Assembly: GCF_002113125.1 (NCBI RefSeq)
Contig: NZ_NEJP01000002.1
Span: forward strand, 186,001-250,000
Direction: 5' to 3'
Length of the DNA: 64,000 nt
From: Pseudomonas sp. B20(2017)
GTDB taxonomy: Bacteria > Pseudomonadota > Gammaproteobacteria > Pseudomonadales > Pseudomonadaceae
The notes beneath the pieces are model-generated. The model did not search any database. It was not told where the DNA came from and saw only the letters and a list, made by a program, of their open reading frames with translations. Below, one piece after another: positions 17,512-27,612 of the stretch; position 1 is the stretch's first letter; each line of letters starts with the position of its first letter. The position numbers and the translations under genes were made by a program.

Positions 17512-18696
17512 TTAGCGCACCGCTTCAAACAACCCGGTCGCGCCCATCCCGCCGCCCACACACATAGTCACGATCCCGTAACGCAGATTGCGCCGCTGCA
17601 ACTCGCGCACCAGATGCCCGACCTGCCGTGACCCGGTCATGCCGAACGGGTGACCGATGGAAATCGAGCCGCCGTTGACGTTGTACTTCTCGTTATCGAT
17701 TTCCAGTCGGTCACGGGCATACAGGCACTGCGAGGCGAACGCTTCGTTCAGTTCCCACAGATCGATATCTGCCACCTGCAAGCCTCTGGCCTTGAGCAGT
17801 TTCGGCACCGAAAACACCGGGCCTATGCCCATTTCGTCGGGCTCGCACCCGGCCACGGTGAACCCACGGAAAAACGCCTTCGGTTTGAGCCCCAGTTGCA
17901 GGGCTTTCTCCAGGCTCATCACCAGCGTCATCGAAGCGCCATCGGACAACTGCGACGAGTTGCCGGCAGTCACCGAACCGTCCTCGGCAAACACCGGTTT
18001 CAATCCGGCGAGGCTTTCATAGGTGGTGTCCGGGCGGTTGCAGTCGTCGCGACCGACAATGCCATCGAGAATCTGCACTTCACCGCTGTTCTTGTCTTCA
18101 ACGCGGTACTTCACCGCCATTGGCACGATTTCATCGTTGAACAGGCCGGCTGCCTGCGCCTGGGCGGTGCGGATCTGACTTTGCAGCGAGTAGCGATCCT
18201 GCGCCTCGCGGCTGACGCCATAACGACGCGCCACCACTTCGGCGGTCTGGCCCATGGTGTAGTAGATGCCGGGGGTCTGCTGCTTGAGCAACGGGTTGAT
18301 CAGGTGATCGGTATTGACGCTTTTCAGGGTCAGACTGATCGACTCGACGCCGCCGGCGACGATGATGTCGCTGCAACCCGAAGCGATCTGGTTGGCGGCG
18401 ATCGCAATCGCCTGCAAGCCCGAAGAGCAGAAGCGGTTAAGGGTCATGCCCGCCGTGCCAGTGCCCAGTTGCGAGAGCACCGCCACGTTACGGCCGATGT
18501 TGTAGCCCTGGGCGCCTTCGTTGGAGCCGGCACCGACGATGCAGTCCTCGACGCTCGCCGGGTCGATGTCGTTGCGCGAGAGCAACGCATTGACGCAATG
18601 GGCCGCCATGTCATCGGGACGGGTCTGGTTGAACTTGCCGCGAAAGGACTTGGCCAGGCCGGTCCGTACGCTGTCGACGATCACCACTTCACGCAT
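17512..18696 (-). CDS. Thiolase family protein (acetyl-CoA C-acyltransferase)
   Basis: The 394-residue enzyme has the thiolase fold. The nucleophile is Cys90 in NRFCSSGLQ, the conserved His is His349 in GHPFGMTGSR, and the C-terminal base cysteine is Cys379 in MCVGGGMGATG. It is expected to cleave 3-ketoacyl-CoA with CoA or run the reverse Claisen condensation; the chain-length preference is not visible. The ATG at 18696 is preferred over an in-frame ATG 12 bp upstream because TGAGGT fits as its ribosome-binding site. No fadB partner is adjacent. From memory, its position next to pap matches PA3454-PA3455 of P. aeruginosa. Confidence 0.9.
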   Translation of the reverse strand: MREVVIVDSVRTGLAKSFRGKFNQTRPDDMAAHCVNALLSRNDIDPASVEDCIVGAGSNEGAQGYNIGRNVAVLSQLGTGTAGMTLNRFCSSGLQAIAIAANQIASGCSDIIVAGGVESISLTLKSVNTDHLINPLLKQQTPGIYYTMGQTAEVVARRYGVSREAQDRYSLQSQIRTAQAQAAGLFNDEIVPMAVKYRVEDKNSGEVQILDGIVGRDDCNRPDTTYESLAGLKPVFAEDGSVTAGNSSQLSDGASMTLVMSLEKALQLGLKPKAFFRGFTVAGCEPDEMGIGPVFSVPKLLKARGLQVADIDLWELNEAFASQCLYARDRLEIDNEKYNVNGGSISIGHPFGMTGSRQVGHLVRELQRRNLRYGIVTMCVGGGMGATGLFEAVR

Positions 18697-18798
18697 GGCA
18701 TACCTCATTGTTGCAGTCGGTTGAGAGTGGACCGAGCATAAGTCCACCCAATCGCCGACCGCGACAATCATTCACCTCGCGTATGCGGGCCCATCGGT

Positions 18799-20313
18799 TC
18801 AGTCCTTGTGCTTTTTGGCTCGTTTGTCGGACTTCTCGAACGCGTCTTCCAGCGCACGGTTGATCGTGCGCAGCACCTTGACCCGGGCCCAGCGCTTGTC
18901 ATTGGCCTCGACCAAGGTCCACGGGGCGATTTCGGTGCTGGTGCGGTCGACCATGTCGCCGACGGCGGCGCGGTAGGCGTCCCACTTGTCACGGTTGCGC
19001 CAGTCGTCTTCGGTGATCTTGAAACGCTTGAAGGGGATTTCTTCACGCGCCTGGAAGCGCTCCATCTGCGTGTCCTTGTCGATCGCCAGCCAGAACTTGA
19101 CCACGATCACCCCGGCGTCGGCCAACTGCTCTTCGAAGTCGTTGATCTCGCCATAGGCGCGCATCCAGTCGGCGGTACTGCAAAAGCCCTCGACCCGCTC
19201 CACCAGTACCCGGCCGTACCAGGAACGATCAAACACAGTGAACTTGCCCCGCGCCGGAATGTGCCGCCAGAAACGCCACAGATACGGCTGCGCCCGTTCC
19301 TCTTCGGTCGGCGCGGCAATCGGCACGATGTTGTACTGACGCGGATCGAGCGCCGCCGCCACACGGCGGATCGAGCCGCCCTTGCCCGCCGCATCATTGC
19401 CTTCGAACACCGCCACTAGCGCATGCCGGCGCATGCGTTTGTCACGCATCAGGCCGGACAGCCGCGCCTGTTCGGTGATCAATTGTTCTTCGTAATCTTT
19501 CTTCTCCAGACGCTGATTCAGGTTGAGGCTATCGAGCAGGTTCAACTGATCCACTGATGAGCCCAGCGGCTGGGCGCTGACATCGTGCGGATGCACATCA
19601 CGACGTTTCAGCGCATTTTGCAGGCCTTCGAGCAGGATCTTGCCGACCGTCAGACTGCGGTAGTACGGATCGACACCTTCGATGACATGCCACGGCGCGT
19701 AATCGCGACTTGTGCGGCGCAACACGCGCTCGCCGTACTTGACGAACTTGTCGTAGGTTTGCGACTGCTGCCAGTCCAGCGGACTGATGCGCCAGCTGTG
19801 CAGCGGATCATCCGCCAGGGCCTTGAGACGCGCCTTCATCTGTTTCTTGGACAGGTGGAACCAGAACTTGAAGATCAGCGCGCCTTCATCGCAGAACATC
19901 TTTTCCATGCGCTCGGCGCCGGCGATCGCCTGATCCAGACGCGGATCCTTGAACAAGCCATGCACCCGGCCCTGCAGCATCTGGCTGTACCAATTGCCGA
20001 AGAAAATCCCCATCCGCCCCTTGGCCGGCAGCATCCGCCAGTAACGCCAGGCCGGTGGTCGCGCCAGCTCTTCATCGGTCTGTTGGTCGAAGGTGCGTAC
20101 TTCGATCAGGCGCGGGTCCATCCACTCGTTGAGCAATTTCACCGTCTCGCCCTTGCCGGCGCCTTCGATGCCGTTGATCAAAATGATCACCGGGAAGCGC
20201 TTCTGCTGCTGTAACTCGAACTGGGCTTCAAGCAGGGCTTCACGCAGGGCGGGCACGGCGGCTTCGTAGGTGTCTTTGTCGATGGCATGACCGATTTCAG
20301 CGGATTCGAACAT
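18799..20313 (-). CDS. pap: Polyphosphate:AMP phosphotransferase (two-domain PPK2)
   Basis: The 504-residue protein carries two tandem PPK2 domains (about 10-245 and 265-495), the architecture of class II polyphosphate:AMP phosphotransferase, which makes ADP from AMP and polyphosphate. Each domain has a P-loop: INGIEGAGKGET near residue 47 and FEGNDAAGKGGSIR near residue 300. The lid-like segments with WRYWRMLPAKGRMGIFFGNWY and WRFWRHIPARGKFTVFDRSWY are repeated. AAGGAG lies 8 nt before the ATG. It works with polyphosphate kinase to regenerate nucleotides under stress. It is monocistronic and divergent from mnmC. Confidence 0.95.
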   Translation of the reverse strand: MFESAEIGHAIDKDTYEAAVPALREALLEAQFELQQQKRFPVIILINGIEGAGKGETVKLLNEWMDPRLIEVRTFDQQTDEELARPPAWRYWRMLPAKGRMGIFFGNWYSQMLQGRVHGLFKDPRLDQAIAGAERMEKMFCDEGALIFKFWFHLSKKQMKARLKALADDPLHSWRISPLDWQQSQTYDKFVKYGERVLRRTSRDYAPWHVIEGVDPYYRSLTVGKILLEGLQNALKRRDVHPHDVSAQPLGSSVDQLNLLDSLNLNQRLEKKDYEEQLITEQARLSGLMRDKRMRRHALVAVFEGNDAAGKGGSIRRVAAALDPRQYNIVPIAAPTEEERAQPYLWRFWRHIPARGKFTVFDRSWYGRVLVERVEGFCSTADWMRAYGEINDFEEQLADAGVIVVKFWLAIDKDTQMERFQAREEIPFKRFKITEDDWRNRDKWDAYRAAVGDMVDRTSTEIAPWTLVEANDKRWARVKVLRTINRALEDAFEKSDKRAKKHKD

Positions 20314-20486
20314 AGGGACGGCTCCTTCCAGGATTCAGCAAGACTAGCGGATTGGGCTCTGACGCGGCACAGAAATTCCCGCCGGCGGCGGATTGTCCTT
20401 GAGTGATCGTCGGCAACGCTTGCCATGGATCAAGCGCCGTCTGCGTGATCGGCTAGAATGGCCGCCTTGTCGTTGCCGAGCCTGCC

Positions 20487-22466
20487 ATGAAACCTGTTAT
20501 GCCCCACGCCCAACTCGACTGGGATGACCAGGGACGCCCGCGTTCGCGAGTGTTCGACGATGTGTATTTTTCCGATCAGTCGGGGCTCGATGAAACCCGC
20601 TACGTGTTCCTCGAACAGAACCGCCTGGCCGAGCGTTTTGCCGCGCTATCGGCGAGTGGCCGACTGGTGATCGGTGAAACCGGCTTCGGCACCGGGCTGA
20701 ATTTTCTTTGCGCCTGGCAGTTGTTCGAACAGCACGCGGTGGCCGGTGCGCGGTTGCATTTTGTCAGCGTCGAAAAATTTCCGTTGAGCCCTGCCGACCT
20801 GCAACGGGCGCTGGCGTTGTGGCCCGATCTGAAGCCATTCTCCGATCAGTTGCTCAAGCATTACGTTGCAATCCATCAAGGTTTTCAGCGCATTGTTCTG
20901 GATAACGGTCGCGTGACCCTGACGCTGCTGATCGGCGATGCACTGGAGCAGTTGCCGCAACTGGACGGCCAGATCGACGCGTGGTTCCTCGACGGTTTCG
21001 CCCCGGCGAAAAACCCGGAGATGTGGACTGCCGAACTGTTCGCCGAACTGGCGCGGCTGGCGGCGCCCGGCTCGACCATCAGCACCTTCACCAGCACCGG
21101 CTGGGTTCGACGCCTGCTGAACGCCGCCGGCTTCAAGATGAAACGCACGCCGGGCATTGGCCACAAGTGGGAAATCCTGCGCGGCGAATTTCTCGGCTGG
21201 CCCGAGGATATGCCGTTACCCGCTGCTGACAAACCGTGGTTCGCCCGCCCGGCTCCGTTGACCGGTGAGCGTCGTGCGCTGGTGATCGGCGCCGGTCTGG
21301 CCGGTTGCGCTACCGCTGCCAGCCTCGCGGCGCGGGGCTGGCAGGTCAGCCTGCTGGAGCGACATGGCGCGGTGGCCCAGGAAGCCTCGGGTAACCCGCA
21401 AGGCGTGCTGTACCTGAAACTGTCCGCCCACGGCACCGCACTGTCGCAGTTGATCGTCAGCGGTTTCGGCTACACCAGGCGCCTGCTGGAAACCCTGCAA
21501 CGCGGCACCGACTGGGATGACTGCGGCGTGCTGCAACTGGCGTTCAATGAAAAGGAACGCGAGCGTCAGACGCAACTGGCGGCCGCGTTTCCCGAAGACC
21601 TGCTGCAATGGCTCGATCAACCCGAGGCGCAGGCCCGTGCCGGAATCGGTCTGGCCCACGGCGGTTTGTATTATCCCGAGGGCGGCTGGGTGCACCCACC
21701 TGCGCTGTGTCAGGCGCAAGCCTCACAGTCGGGGATTGAATTGCTCACTCACCAGGAAGCCGTGGAACTGCGCAAGGTGGAAGATCAGTGGCAAGCCTTC
21801 GACGGCGATCGATTGATCGCAGCAGCGCCGGTTGTGGTATTGGCCGGTGCCGCCGAAATCAAGCGTTTTGCCCACAGCGCAGACCTGCCCCTCAAGCGCA
21901 TTCGCGGGCAGATCACCCGACTGGCGCAAACCACGCAAAGTCAGGCATTGGCCACCGTAGTGTGCGCCGAAGGTTATGTCGCACCGGCACGGCTGGGTGA
22001 GCACACCCTCGGCGCCAGTTTCGATTTCAACAGTGATGACCTGACACCGACCACCGCCGAACACCTGGGCAACCTGGCGATGCTCGAAGAGATTTCCAGC
22101 GATCTGGTTTCACGCCTGCACATCGACAGGAAGGATCCCGGCAATCTTCACGGTCGAGCCGCATTCCGCTGTACCAGTCCTGACTACTTGCCGATTGTCG
22201 GCCCCCTCGCCGACCGCGAAGCCTTTGCCAGCGCCTACGCCGCACTGGGCAAGGATGCACGACAAGTGCCGGATATTGCTTGCCCATGGCTCGATGGTCT
22301 GTACGTCAACAGCGGTCACGGATCCCGAGGGCTGATCACCGCGCCACTGTCAGGCGAACTGCTTGCGGCCTGGCTGAATAATGAGCCGTTACCCTTGCCT
22401 AGAAGTGTGGCCGAAGCCTGTCATCCGAACCGGTTTGCCTTGCGACGACTGATCCGGGGTAAATGA
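20487..22466 (+). CDS. mnmC: Bifunctional tRNA mnm5s2U34 biosynthesis enzyme MnmC
   Basis: The 659-residue fusion has an N-terminal SAM methyltransferase (MnmD, about 1-245; GETGFGTGLNFLC and DAWFLDGFAPAKNPEMW) and a C-terminal FAD oxidoreductase (about 262-659; GAGLAG at 268-273). The C-terminal domain converts cmnm5s2U34 to nm5s2U34 and the N-terminal domain methylates it to mnm5s2U34 in wobble positions of tRNA. Length and motifs fit the full-length enterobacterial and pseudomonad protein. It begins 173 bp from the divergent pap gene and its stop is 20 bp from the convergent toxin gene, leaving no room for a separate terminator. Confidence 0.96.
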   Translation: MKPVMPHAQLDWDDQGRPRSRVFDDVYFSDQSGLDETRYVFLEQNRLAERFAALSASGRLVIGETGFGTGLNFLCAWQLFEQHAVAGARLHFVSVEKFPLSPADLQRALALWPDLKPFSDQLLKHYVAIHQGFQRIVLDNGRVTLTLLIGDALEQLPQLDGQIDAWFLDGFAPAKNPEMWTAELFAELARLAAPGSTISTFTSTGWVRRLLNAAGFKMKRTPGIGHKWEILRGEFLGWPEDMPLPAADKPWFARPAPLTGERRALVIGAGLAGCATAASLAARGWQVSLLERHGAVAQEASGNPQGVLYLKLSAHGTALSQLIVSGFGYTRRLLETLQRGTDWDDCGVLQLAFNEKERERQTQLAAAFPEDLLQWLDQPEAQARAGIGLAHGGLYYPEGGWVHPPALCQAQASQSGIELLTHQEAVELRKVEDQWQAFDGDRLIAAAPVVVLAGAAEIKRFAHSADLPLKRIRGQITRLAQTTQSQALATVVCAEGYVAPARLGEHTLGASFDFNSDDLTPTTAEHLGNLAMLEEISSDLVSRLHIDRKDPGNLHGRAAFRCTSPDYLPIVGPLADREAFASAYAALGKDARQVPDIACPWLDGLYVNSGHGSRGLITAPLSGELLAAWLNNEPLPLPRSVAEACHPNRFALRRLIRGK

Positions 22467-22486
22467 CCGGACAACTTCAATCAGGA

Positions 22487-25400
22487 TCAACCTGAGGGCA
22501 ATACACAGGCATTGCCCTCAACCAGCCGTATGACTTGCTCGGTCAATCGTTCGAGCAAGGCACTTTCGGCCAGCTCCAGCCGCTCGGCACACAGGTTCAT
22601 CTCACTCAGGTAGTCGGCCGAACTGAGTTCTTCCGACCTCTCGAACAACGCTTGGGCGTCCTCGTGATGAGGTAAACGGGCATCGTCGAACTGCTGTGAA
22701 AAACCACTTTTTACGTAATCGCTCCAGAAGGGCTGGCGGACAAGAAACTTCAGCCATTCGGGAGACAGTTCGGCGGACTGGATTTGATGGATGGCCCCCA
22801 GCAGGTCCGCCCCCTTTACGTTCGCGATTGACGCATAACGCATGTGCGAAGGTTGCCCGGGCAACTCGAGTGCTTCCGCCAGTCCTGAGCGATAGGCAAG
22901 GGCCACTTCCAGAGGATCGGGTGCCGTATGTGCCACGGCATGCTCCGCTGCAATCCTGTCCAGTTGTTCAAGACGGAACAGTCCTTTTGCCAGCTTGATC
23001 AGCGCAGTGGCCGACGGCTGCCGACTACCGGAAATGCGGGTTACCCGACGGACATGTACCGCGACCTCCAGATGGCTGAAGTTCAGCGCCGCGTTGTCCG
23101 TGCAATTGATCGGATTGGCCGCCAGATCGAAAATCTGCTGTCGCAGTTCAGCATCGGCCTGCGTGGCCTCCAGAACGGTCCAGACCCGACGCGACATGTC
23201 TTCGCGTACATGTTCAGAATCGGCAGAGTTACCCAGCTCCGCCAGCAGCTGAAACAGCCCCTGGGCCCCAGGATCGTCCTTGATCGCGGTCCATGTCTGC
23301 AGATGCCGGTTGCCCACCGCCCCTCCTGTTTCCGTCAGCCAGATAGAGCGCGCCAGGTTTTCATCGAGTCGCACGTGATCGTTATCCAGAACCCCCATTC
23401 CGACACCCACCGAGCTGCGATAGGCGTCAAGATGGACTTTACTGGTGTCGGAAATCGGGTTGTATCGCAAATTGATGGTTTCACTGAAACGTCTGGAGGT
23501 CTGAAAGAGCCATGCCGGAAGATCACTGATGTCGTTGTCACGCAGATCCACCTGTTTCAGGTTCGGCAGAAACTGCAACCCCTTGGGCATTTCCGTGGCA
23601 CGGGTGTTACGCAAATAAAGGTGGTTGAGATCGAACAGCTTGCCGACATCCACCGTCGCCCCCAGACGGTTCCCGCTCAGGCTGAGGCTCTGCAACGTTT
23701 TGAGCCGGGACAACTTCAGCAGCGATTGCTCAGTCAGCTGGATCCGATTGTTTCCCATGCTCAAATGCTTGAGGTTCGGCATATGCGAGATGACCTCAGG
23801 GAGCAAGGTAATCTGATTGCTGTCCAGCGTGAGTGTTTCGATCTGCGTGAAGGCCTTGAGAAAGTAAGCGACATCGTTGTCGAGCTGCATGTTTTGCAGA
23901 GACAAGTACCTGACATGGTCAAAAGCCAGGCCGACCGGCAGGGTCGGCAGTTTGCCGAGTCGCATGCCATCAAGGTTCAGTCCATAGACCTGACGCTGAA
24001 ATTCATCACGCTGGAAAACCAGGTGCCTGAAGCAGTCCTTGATCTCGTCAGCCACGATTTGCCGGCCATTGCGAACTTCATTCAGCTCGCCTCCCAGAGC
24101 CTTCATGGACACTTCATCTTCGCACCAGGTATCCAGCACATTACGCAGCCTGCCCAGGTCATCCTGCAACTCTCTGACGCGGATCGCCCGGGTCAGATGA
24201 TCGCTGCCCGACCGGTCAAGAAAGTCCCTTGCCTGCTGGTTGGTGAACAACGGGAAAAGTCTTTTCACTTTGCGCAGCAAACGCCGAGGGTGAGCCTGCG
24301 GATCTACCGGCGAATCGGCGAGGGTGCATGCAGACTCGTAGGCCGGCAGTTCGAACGGTTCACCCGCCAACGCCCGGGCGCAGCCTTCACGTTCATCCAG
24401 AGCAGTATTCAAGAGATCAATGCGCAGGCGCCAGCCGTCCTCTGCCTTCGCCTCTGCATATCCAAGTGCCTTGCGTTGCCCGCTTGGAAGACTTTTCAGG
24501 ATGGCCTGGTAGAGGGCGTCGGGGCCCTCCGTGACACGACCGAGCGACTTGGCATGGTCGTCGAATACTTCGTAGCCCCTTTTCAGTTTAACCAGCGTGC
24601 GGGCTTCAGAAGACGTGGACGGAGGTGGGCCAACGGATTCCAGGACAGAACCCTTGAGCGTCAGTTCCCGTAATTGAATCGGCATCTCCGGGTCCCAGCC
24701 ACTGAGATGCGGCAACAACTGGATCGCCAGTTTTTCGGTATCGGGACTGGCAATGTCGGCCAGGTAAAAACCGGTCAACGCCCGCGCCACCCGTGCTGTG
24801 ACCGAAGCCTGCCGAAGCTTTTGCGCCAGCCCCATCGGCACTCGCCCGGTAGCTCGCAGATGAGACCGCTCCACGCTGGGTGCCCGCCTGAGCAGCTCTC
24901 GCACATGACGTGCCGGCACATCGGGATAAACACTGCGCACTTGCGCAAGATTGTCAGGGCCGCCTTGATCATACTGTTGATACAAGTGGTCAAATACAGG
25001 ACGGCGATCAGCCTTGACCTCTGCGGCCAGGATTTTTCCCAGTTGCGCGCCCTCATCTCCGGAGGTCGTACCGCCCCCCAGCAATGACGCCTTTTCCTGC
25101 GGGTCCATGCCGTCAAGAACCGACTTGAGAAGTTCGCCTTTATTCAGTTGTTCCTGGCTCACGATAATGCTCGCAGTGTCATCGTCAACCGCGTTGGCTG
25201 GATAGGTCGCCTTGATGTTGCCCCGACCGTCAATGACCTTGATGTAGCGATCCATCGGCCAGTTCGCAAGCCGGGGCAAGGCATGCAATTGTTCCTGGAC
25301 ATGTCGGGTGCCGGTCGCGTCTCCCCGTTCCATCGCAACGATGAATTCGTGCAGTCTGCGCTCCAGCCTGAAGCGCTCGATGGTGTCTTGCACATGAGCC

Positions 25401-27319
25401 GGAAGCAGGCGATTGTCCTCGCTCAAGCGATGCAGCTCATCGAATCGCGTGCCGCTCAACCGACGGATCATGTCCAGGCGACTGTCCTCGAAAGTGGCCA
25501 GCGCCGGATCAATGCGTTTCAACGTGTAGGCGCCAGTCCATTGCTCGGTAGGCTCCGATGAATGACGCCAGCCACCCTGCTGATTGTGCTCAAGTCTCGG
25601 GGTATAAGCATTTGCTCGCAGAGGATGCCGGATGTGCCAGGCTCCGGATACCGGATCCTGCTCCACCTGATACGTCCGACCGTCCATGCGGACGAAAACT
25701 TTTCCATCGATGCGATACAGTCCCGCAGCATCGGGTTCGAAATTCACCCCTGCCGGCAACGGTTGTTCGTATTTGCCGAGTTCGGTTTTCCACAGACGGG
25801 CCTGCCCCTTCCGGTCGAGAATCGAGGTGAACGGTTCAAAGAAGTCCGGATGCTTGCGAACCGTCTTGATCGCCAGTGATTTCAGGCCCTTGATGCCTGT
25901 GCCGACGGTGGCCATGAGCGCGATGTTTTCTGCAACGCTGAGCATGTGCGACAACGCTTCCTGGCGGTCGCCACGGCTCCAGTCCTCGACCCCCTCATAG
26001 ACTTCGGCGAGCAATTGCCCCACCGCGACGCCCATCATCAACTGCCCGAGCACCGGCACGACCAATCCGGCCAGGTTCGCGACCGTCATGCCGATTTCCA
26101 GGTAGTGGAGCAGCCGCTTCTCGCGTTCCTCCTCATCGATATCGGCGGTTGGTACGGCAAGTGCTCTGGCGTCGAACTCCAGTTTGGCAACATGGCTTTT
26201 GAGCAAGTAGTCGAACAGCGAGCCAGCCATCGCCAACTGTTTGATATGCCCGCAACCCAGGTCACTCGCAAAGGCCCTGAAGAAATCCGCTTTGTCGGCC
26301 TCGCCCAGGCAATGAGTGAAATACGCCTTGTAGCTGTCGATACCCAGCTTGAAGCTCAGATACTCCGCGAACGCCGTGAAGCTTGAGTATTCGTACAGCG
26401 GTTGATCCGGCTCGCCCGGCATGTACACCAGACACCACTCATCCGGGTACAGCTCGACGGAGCGCTCCGAAAATACAACGACACCCCAGATGCAGCAGCC
26501 GTGTATCTCGATGCCCTGCATGATCAGGGGCCGGTCTTGATATCGCAGACTCTGCGCGTCGACGAGACCTCTCGCATCGATCAAACGCTGAACGGTCTCG
26601 AAGCCATCCCGAGTGATGTGATCCTTGACCAACGCCAGGTGCAGATCGAATTGCAGCAAGAGCTTCTTCAACGTGGAGATGTCACGGATCATCGGGCTAC
26701 TGACAATGGTCTTGCCGTCGACTTCCTTCAACCCAAACACATGCTGAAAATGCCGCTGATACTGCTGCCCGAGATCCAGCTCGCGACAGAGTGCGGCAAA
26801 CGCCGCCGGCGTCAGTCCCGGTACGCCATCGGGTTCACTGGCGACACGAATCACACTGCCCTGAGGAAAACCGTTTTCCAACGCCTCGTCTGCCGTGAAG
26901 TTCTGCATCGCTGCCTCCAGCAGCGTCAGTCTGGCGGGCCCGATGACCGGCGGACCACCGCCGGGCGGGGTCGTGGGTTCGCAGCCACAATCAGCTCCGG
27001 GCAGTTCCAGAACGTCTTTTTCGATATCAATCTCCCCCGGCCATCGCGCCGCCACGGCGTTGTTCAACTTGACGAAGCAAAAGTCGCGCAACGGGCTCAG
27101 CAGACTCAGATCGAGTTCGACCTTTGCCTGGATCACATGCAGCTCGCGAGCAGTCTGATCCAACGCCGCCAGAGTCGTGGCCGAGGAGTTCAGCAATCGG
27201 GGAGGCAAGTTTTTTTGCAGCACCCGGGCGCTTTCCAGATCACCAGTGGCTTCCAGCAAATAGGCCAGCACCTGTTTTGGTGTCAGAGGGTTTGACGAGG
27301 TTGTTTGTGCATTTGGCAT
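22487..27319 (-). CDS. Giant DUF6543-type toxin with leucine-rich repeats and NEL-type E3 ubiquitin ligase domain
   Basis: The protein has 1610 residues. A DUF6543/dermonecrotic-toxin-like N-terminal region (about 130-420) contains ELYPDEWCLVYMPGEPDQPL. A hydrophobic helix follows near 430-475 (VANLAGLVVPVLGQLMMGVAVG). Leucine-rich repeats span about 1120-1290 (LKHLSMGNNRI, LQSLSLSGNRL, LNHLYLRNT, LKQVDLRDNDI). The last 310 residues resemble the NEL E3 ligase domain of IpaH/SspH effectors, with the CxD catalytic motif CTD (Cys1406, Asp1408). It would transfer ubiquitin inside eukaryotic cells. No signal peptide, secretion gene or chaperone is adjacent. AAAGGA precedes the ATG. The gene is alone between conserved mnmC and NAGGN genes. 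Confidence 0.82.
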   Translation of the reverse strand: MPNAQTTSSNPLTPKQVLAYLLEATGDLESARVLQKNLPPRLLNSSATTLAALDQTARELHVIQAKVELDLSLLSPLRDFCFVKLNNAVAARWPGEIDIEKDVLELPGADCGCEPTTPPGGGPPVIGPARLTLLEAAMQNFTADEALENGFPQGSVIRVASEPDGVPGLTPAAFAALCRELDLGQQYQRHFQHVFGLKEVDGKTIVSSPMIRDISTLKKLLLQFDLHLALVKDHITRDGFETVQRLIDARGLVDAQSLRYQDRPLIMQGIEIHGCCIWGVVVFSERSVELYPDEWCLVYMPGEPDQPLYEYSSFTAFAEYLSFKLGIDSYKAYFTHCLGEADKADFFRAFASDLGCGHIKQLAMAGSLFDYLLKSHVAKLEFDARALAVPTADIDEEEREKRLLHYLEIGMTVANLAGLVVPVLGQLMMGVAVGQLLAEVYEGVEDWSRGDRQEALSHMLSVAENIALMATVGTGIKGLKSLAIKTVRKHPDFFEPFTSILDRKGQARLWKTELGKYEQPLPAGVNFEPDAAGLYRIDGKVFVRMDGRTYQVEQDPVSGAWHIRHPLRANAYTPRLEHNQQGGWRHSSEPTEQWTGAYTLKRIDPALATFEDSRLDMIRRLSGTRFDELHRLSEDNRLLPAHVQDTIERFRLERRLHEFIVAMERGDATGTRHVQEQLHALPRLANWPMDRYIKVIDGRGNIKATYPANAVDDDTASIIVSQEQLNKGELLKSVLDGMDPQEKASLLGGGTTSGDEGAQLGKILAAEVKADRRPVFDHLYQQYDQGGPDNLAQVRSVYPDVPARHVRELLRRAPSVERSHLRATGRVPMGLAQKLRQASVTARVARALTGFYLADIASPDTEKLAIQLLPHLSGWDPEMPIQLRELTLKGSVLESVGPPPSTSSEARTLVKLKRGYEVFDDHAKSLGRVTEGPDALYQAILKSLPSGQRKALGYAEAKAEDGWRLRIDLLNTALDEREGCARALAGEPFELPAYESACTLADSPVDPQAHPRRLLRKVKRLFPLFTNQQARDFLDRSGSDHLTRAIRVRELQDDLGRLRNVLDTWCEDEVSMKALGGELNEVRNGRQIVADEIKDCFRHLVFQRDEFQRQVYGLNLDGMRLGKLPTLPVGLAFDHVRYLSLQNMQLDNDVAYFLKAFTQIETLTLDSNQITLLPEVISHMPNLKHLSMGNNRIQLTEQSLLKLSRLKTLQSLSLSGNRLGATVDVGKLFDLNHLYLRNTRATEMPKGLQFLPNLKQVDLRDNDISDLPAWLFQTSRRFSETINLRYNPISDTSKVHLDAYRSSVGVGMGVLDNDHVRLDENLARSIWLTETGGAVGNRHLQTWTAIKDDPGAQGLFQLLAELGNSADSEHVREDMSRRVWTVLEATQADAELRQQIFDLAANPINCTDNAALNFSHLEVAVHVRRVTRISGSRQPSATALIKLAKGLFRLEQLDRIAAEHAVAHTAPDPLEVALAYRSGLAEALELPGQPSHMRYASIANVKGADLLGAIHQIQSAELSPEWLKFLVRQPFWSDYVKSGFSQQFDDARLPHHEDAQALFERSEELSSADYLSEMNLCAERLELAESALLERLTEQVIRLVEGNACVLPSG

Positions 27320-27528
27320 GGCAATAGTCCTTTATTGCATATTCAGGCCAACACCCTATCGAGCCGAAGCATGGATGAAAAACATGAATACTTGCGCAAT
27401 CGGGCCCTGAAACCAGCAGCAATTCCCATGTTTCATATATCTATGTACCGCACCCTTGTCCTGTTCGCGTGATATGGATCTAGCGAACTGGATACCGGGT
27501 ATATAACTGATCGATCTAAAACTCCCAC

Positions 27529-27612
27529 ATCCTTACCGGGGTCAGTTTCTGAGTACCGGCCATTTCGGCACGGTGCGGCAACACCCTCCCCAACGGAAAA
27601 ACCGGTAAGGAT
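27529..27612 (+). promoter_or_regulatory. Inverted repeat covering the ribosome-binding site of the NAGGN operon
   Basis: ATCCTTACCGG (27529-27539) is perfectly complementary to CCGGTAAGGAT (27602-27612), enclosing 62 nt. The right arm contains the AAGGA Shine-Dalgarno sequence of the ATG at 27616. A second TACCGG (27554-27559) offers an alternative partner for CCGGTA. An AT-rich -10-like TATAAC lies at 27502-27507. Pairing would hide the ribosome-binding site, suggesting translational control; this is inference. Confidence 0.5.
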
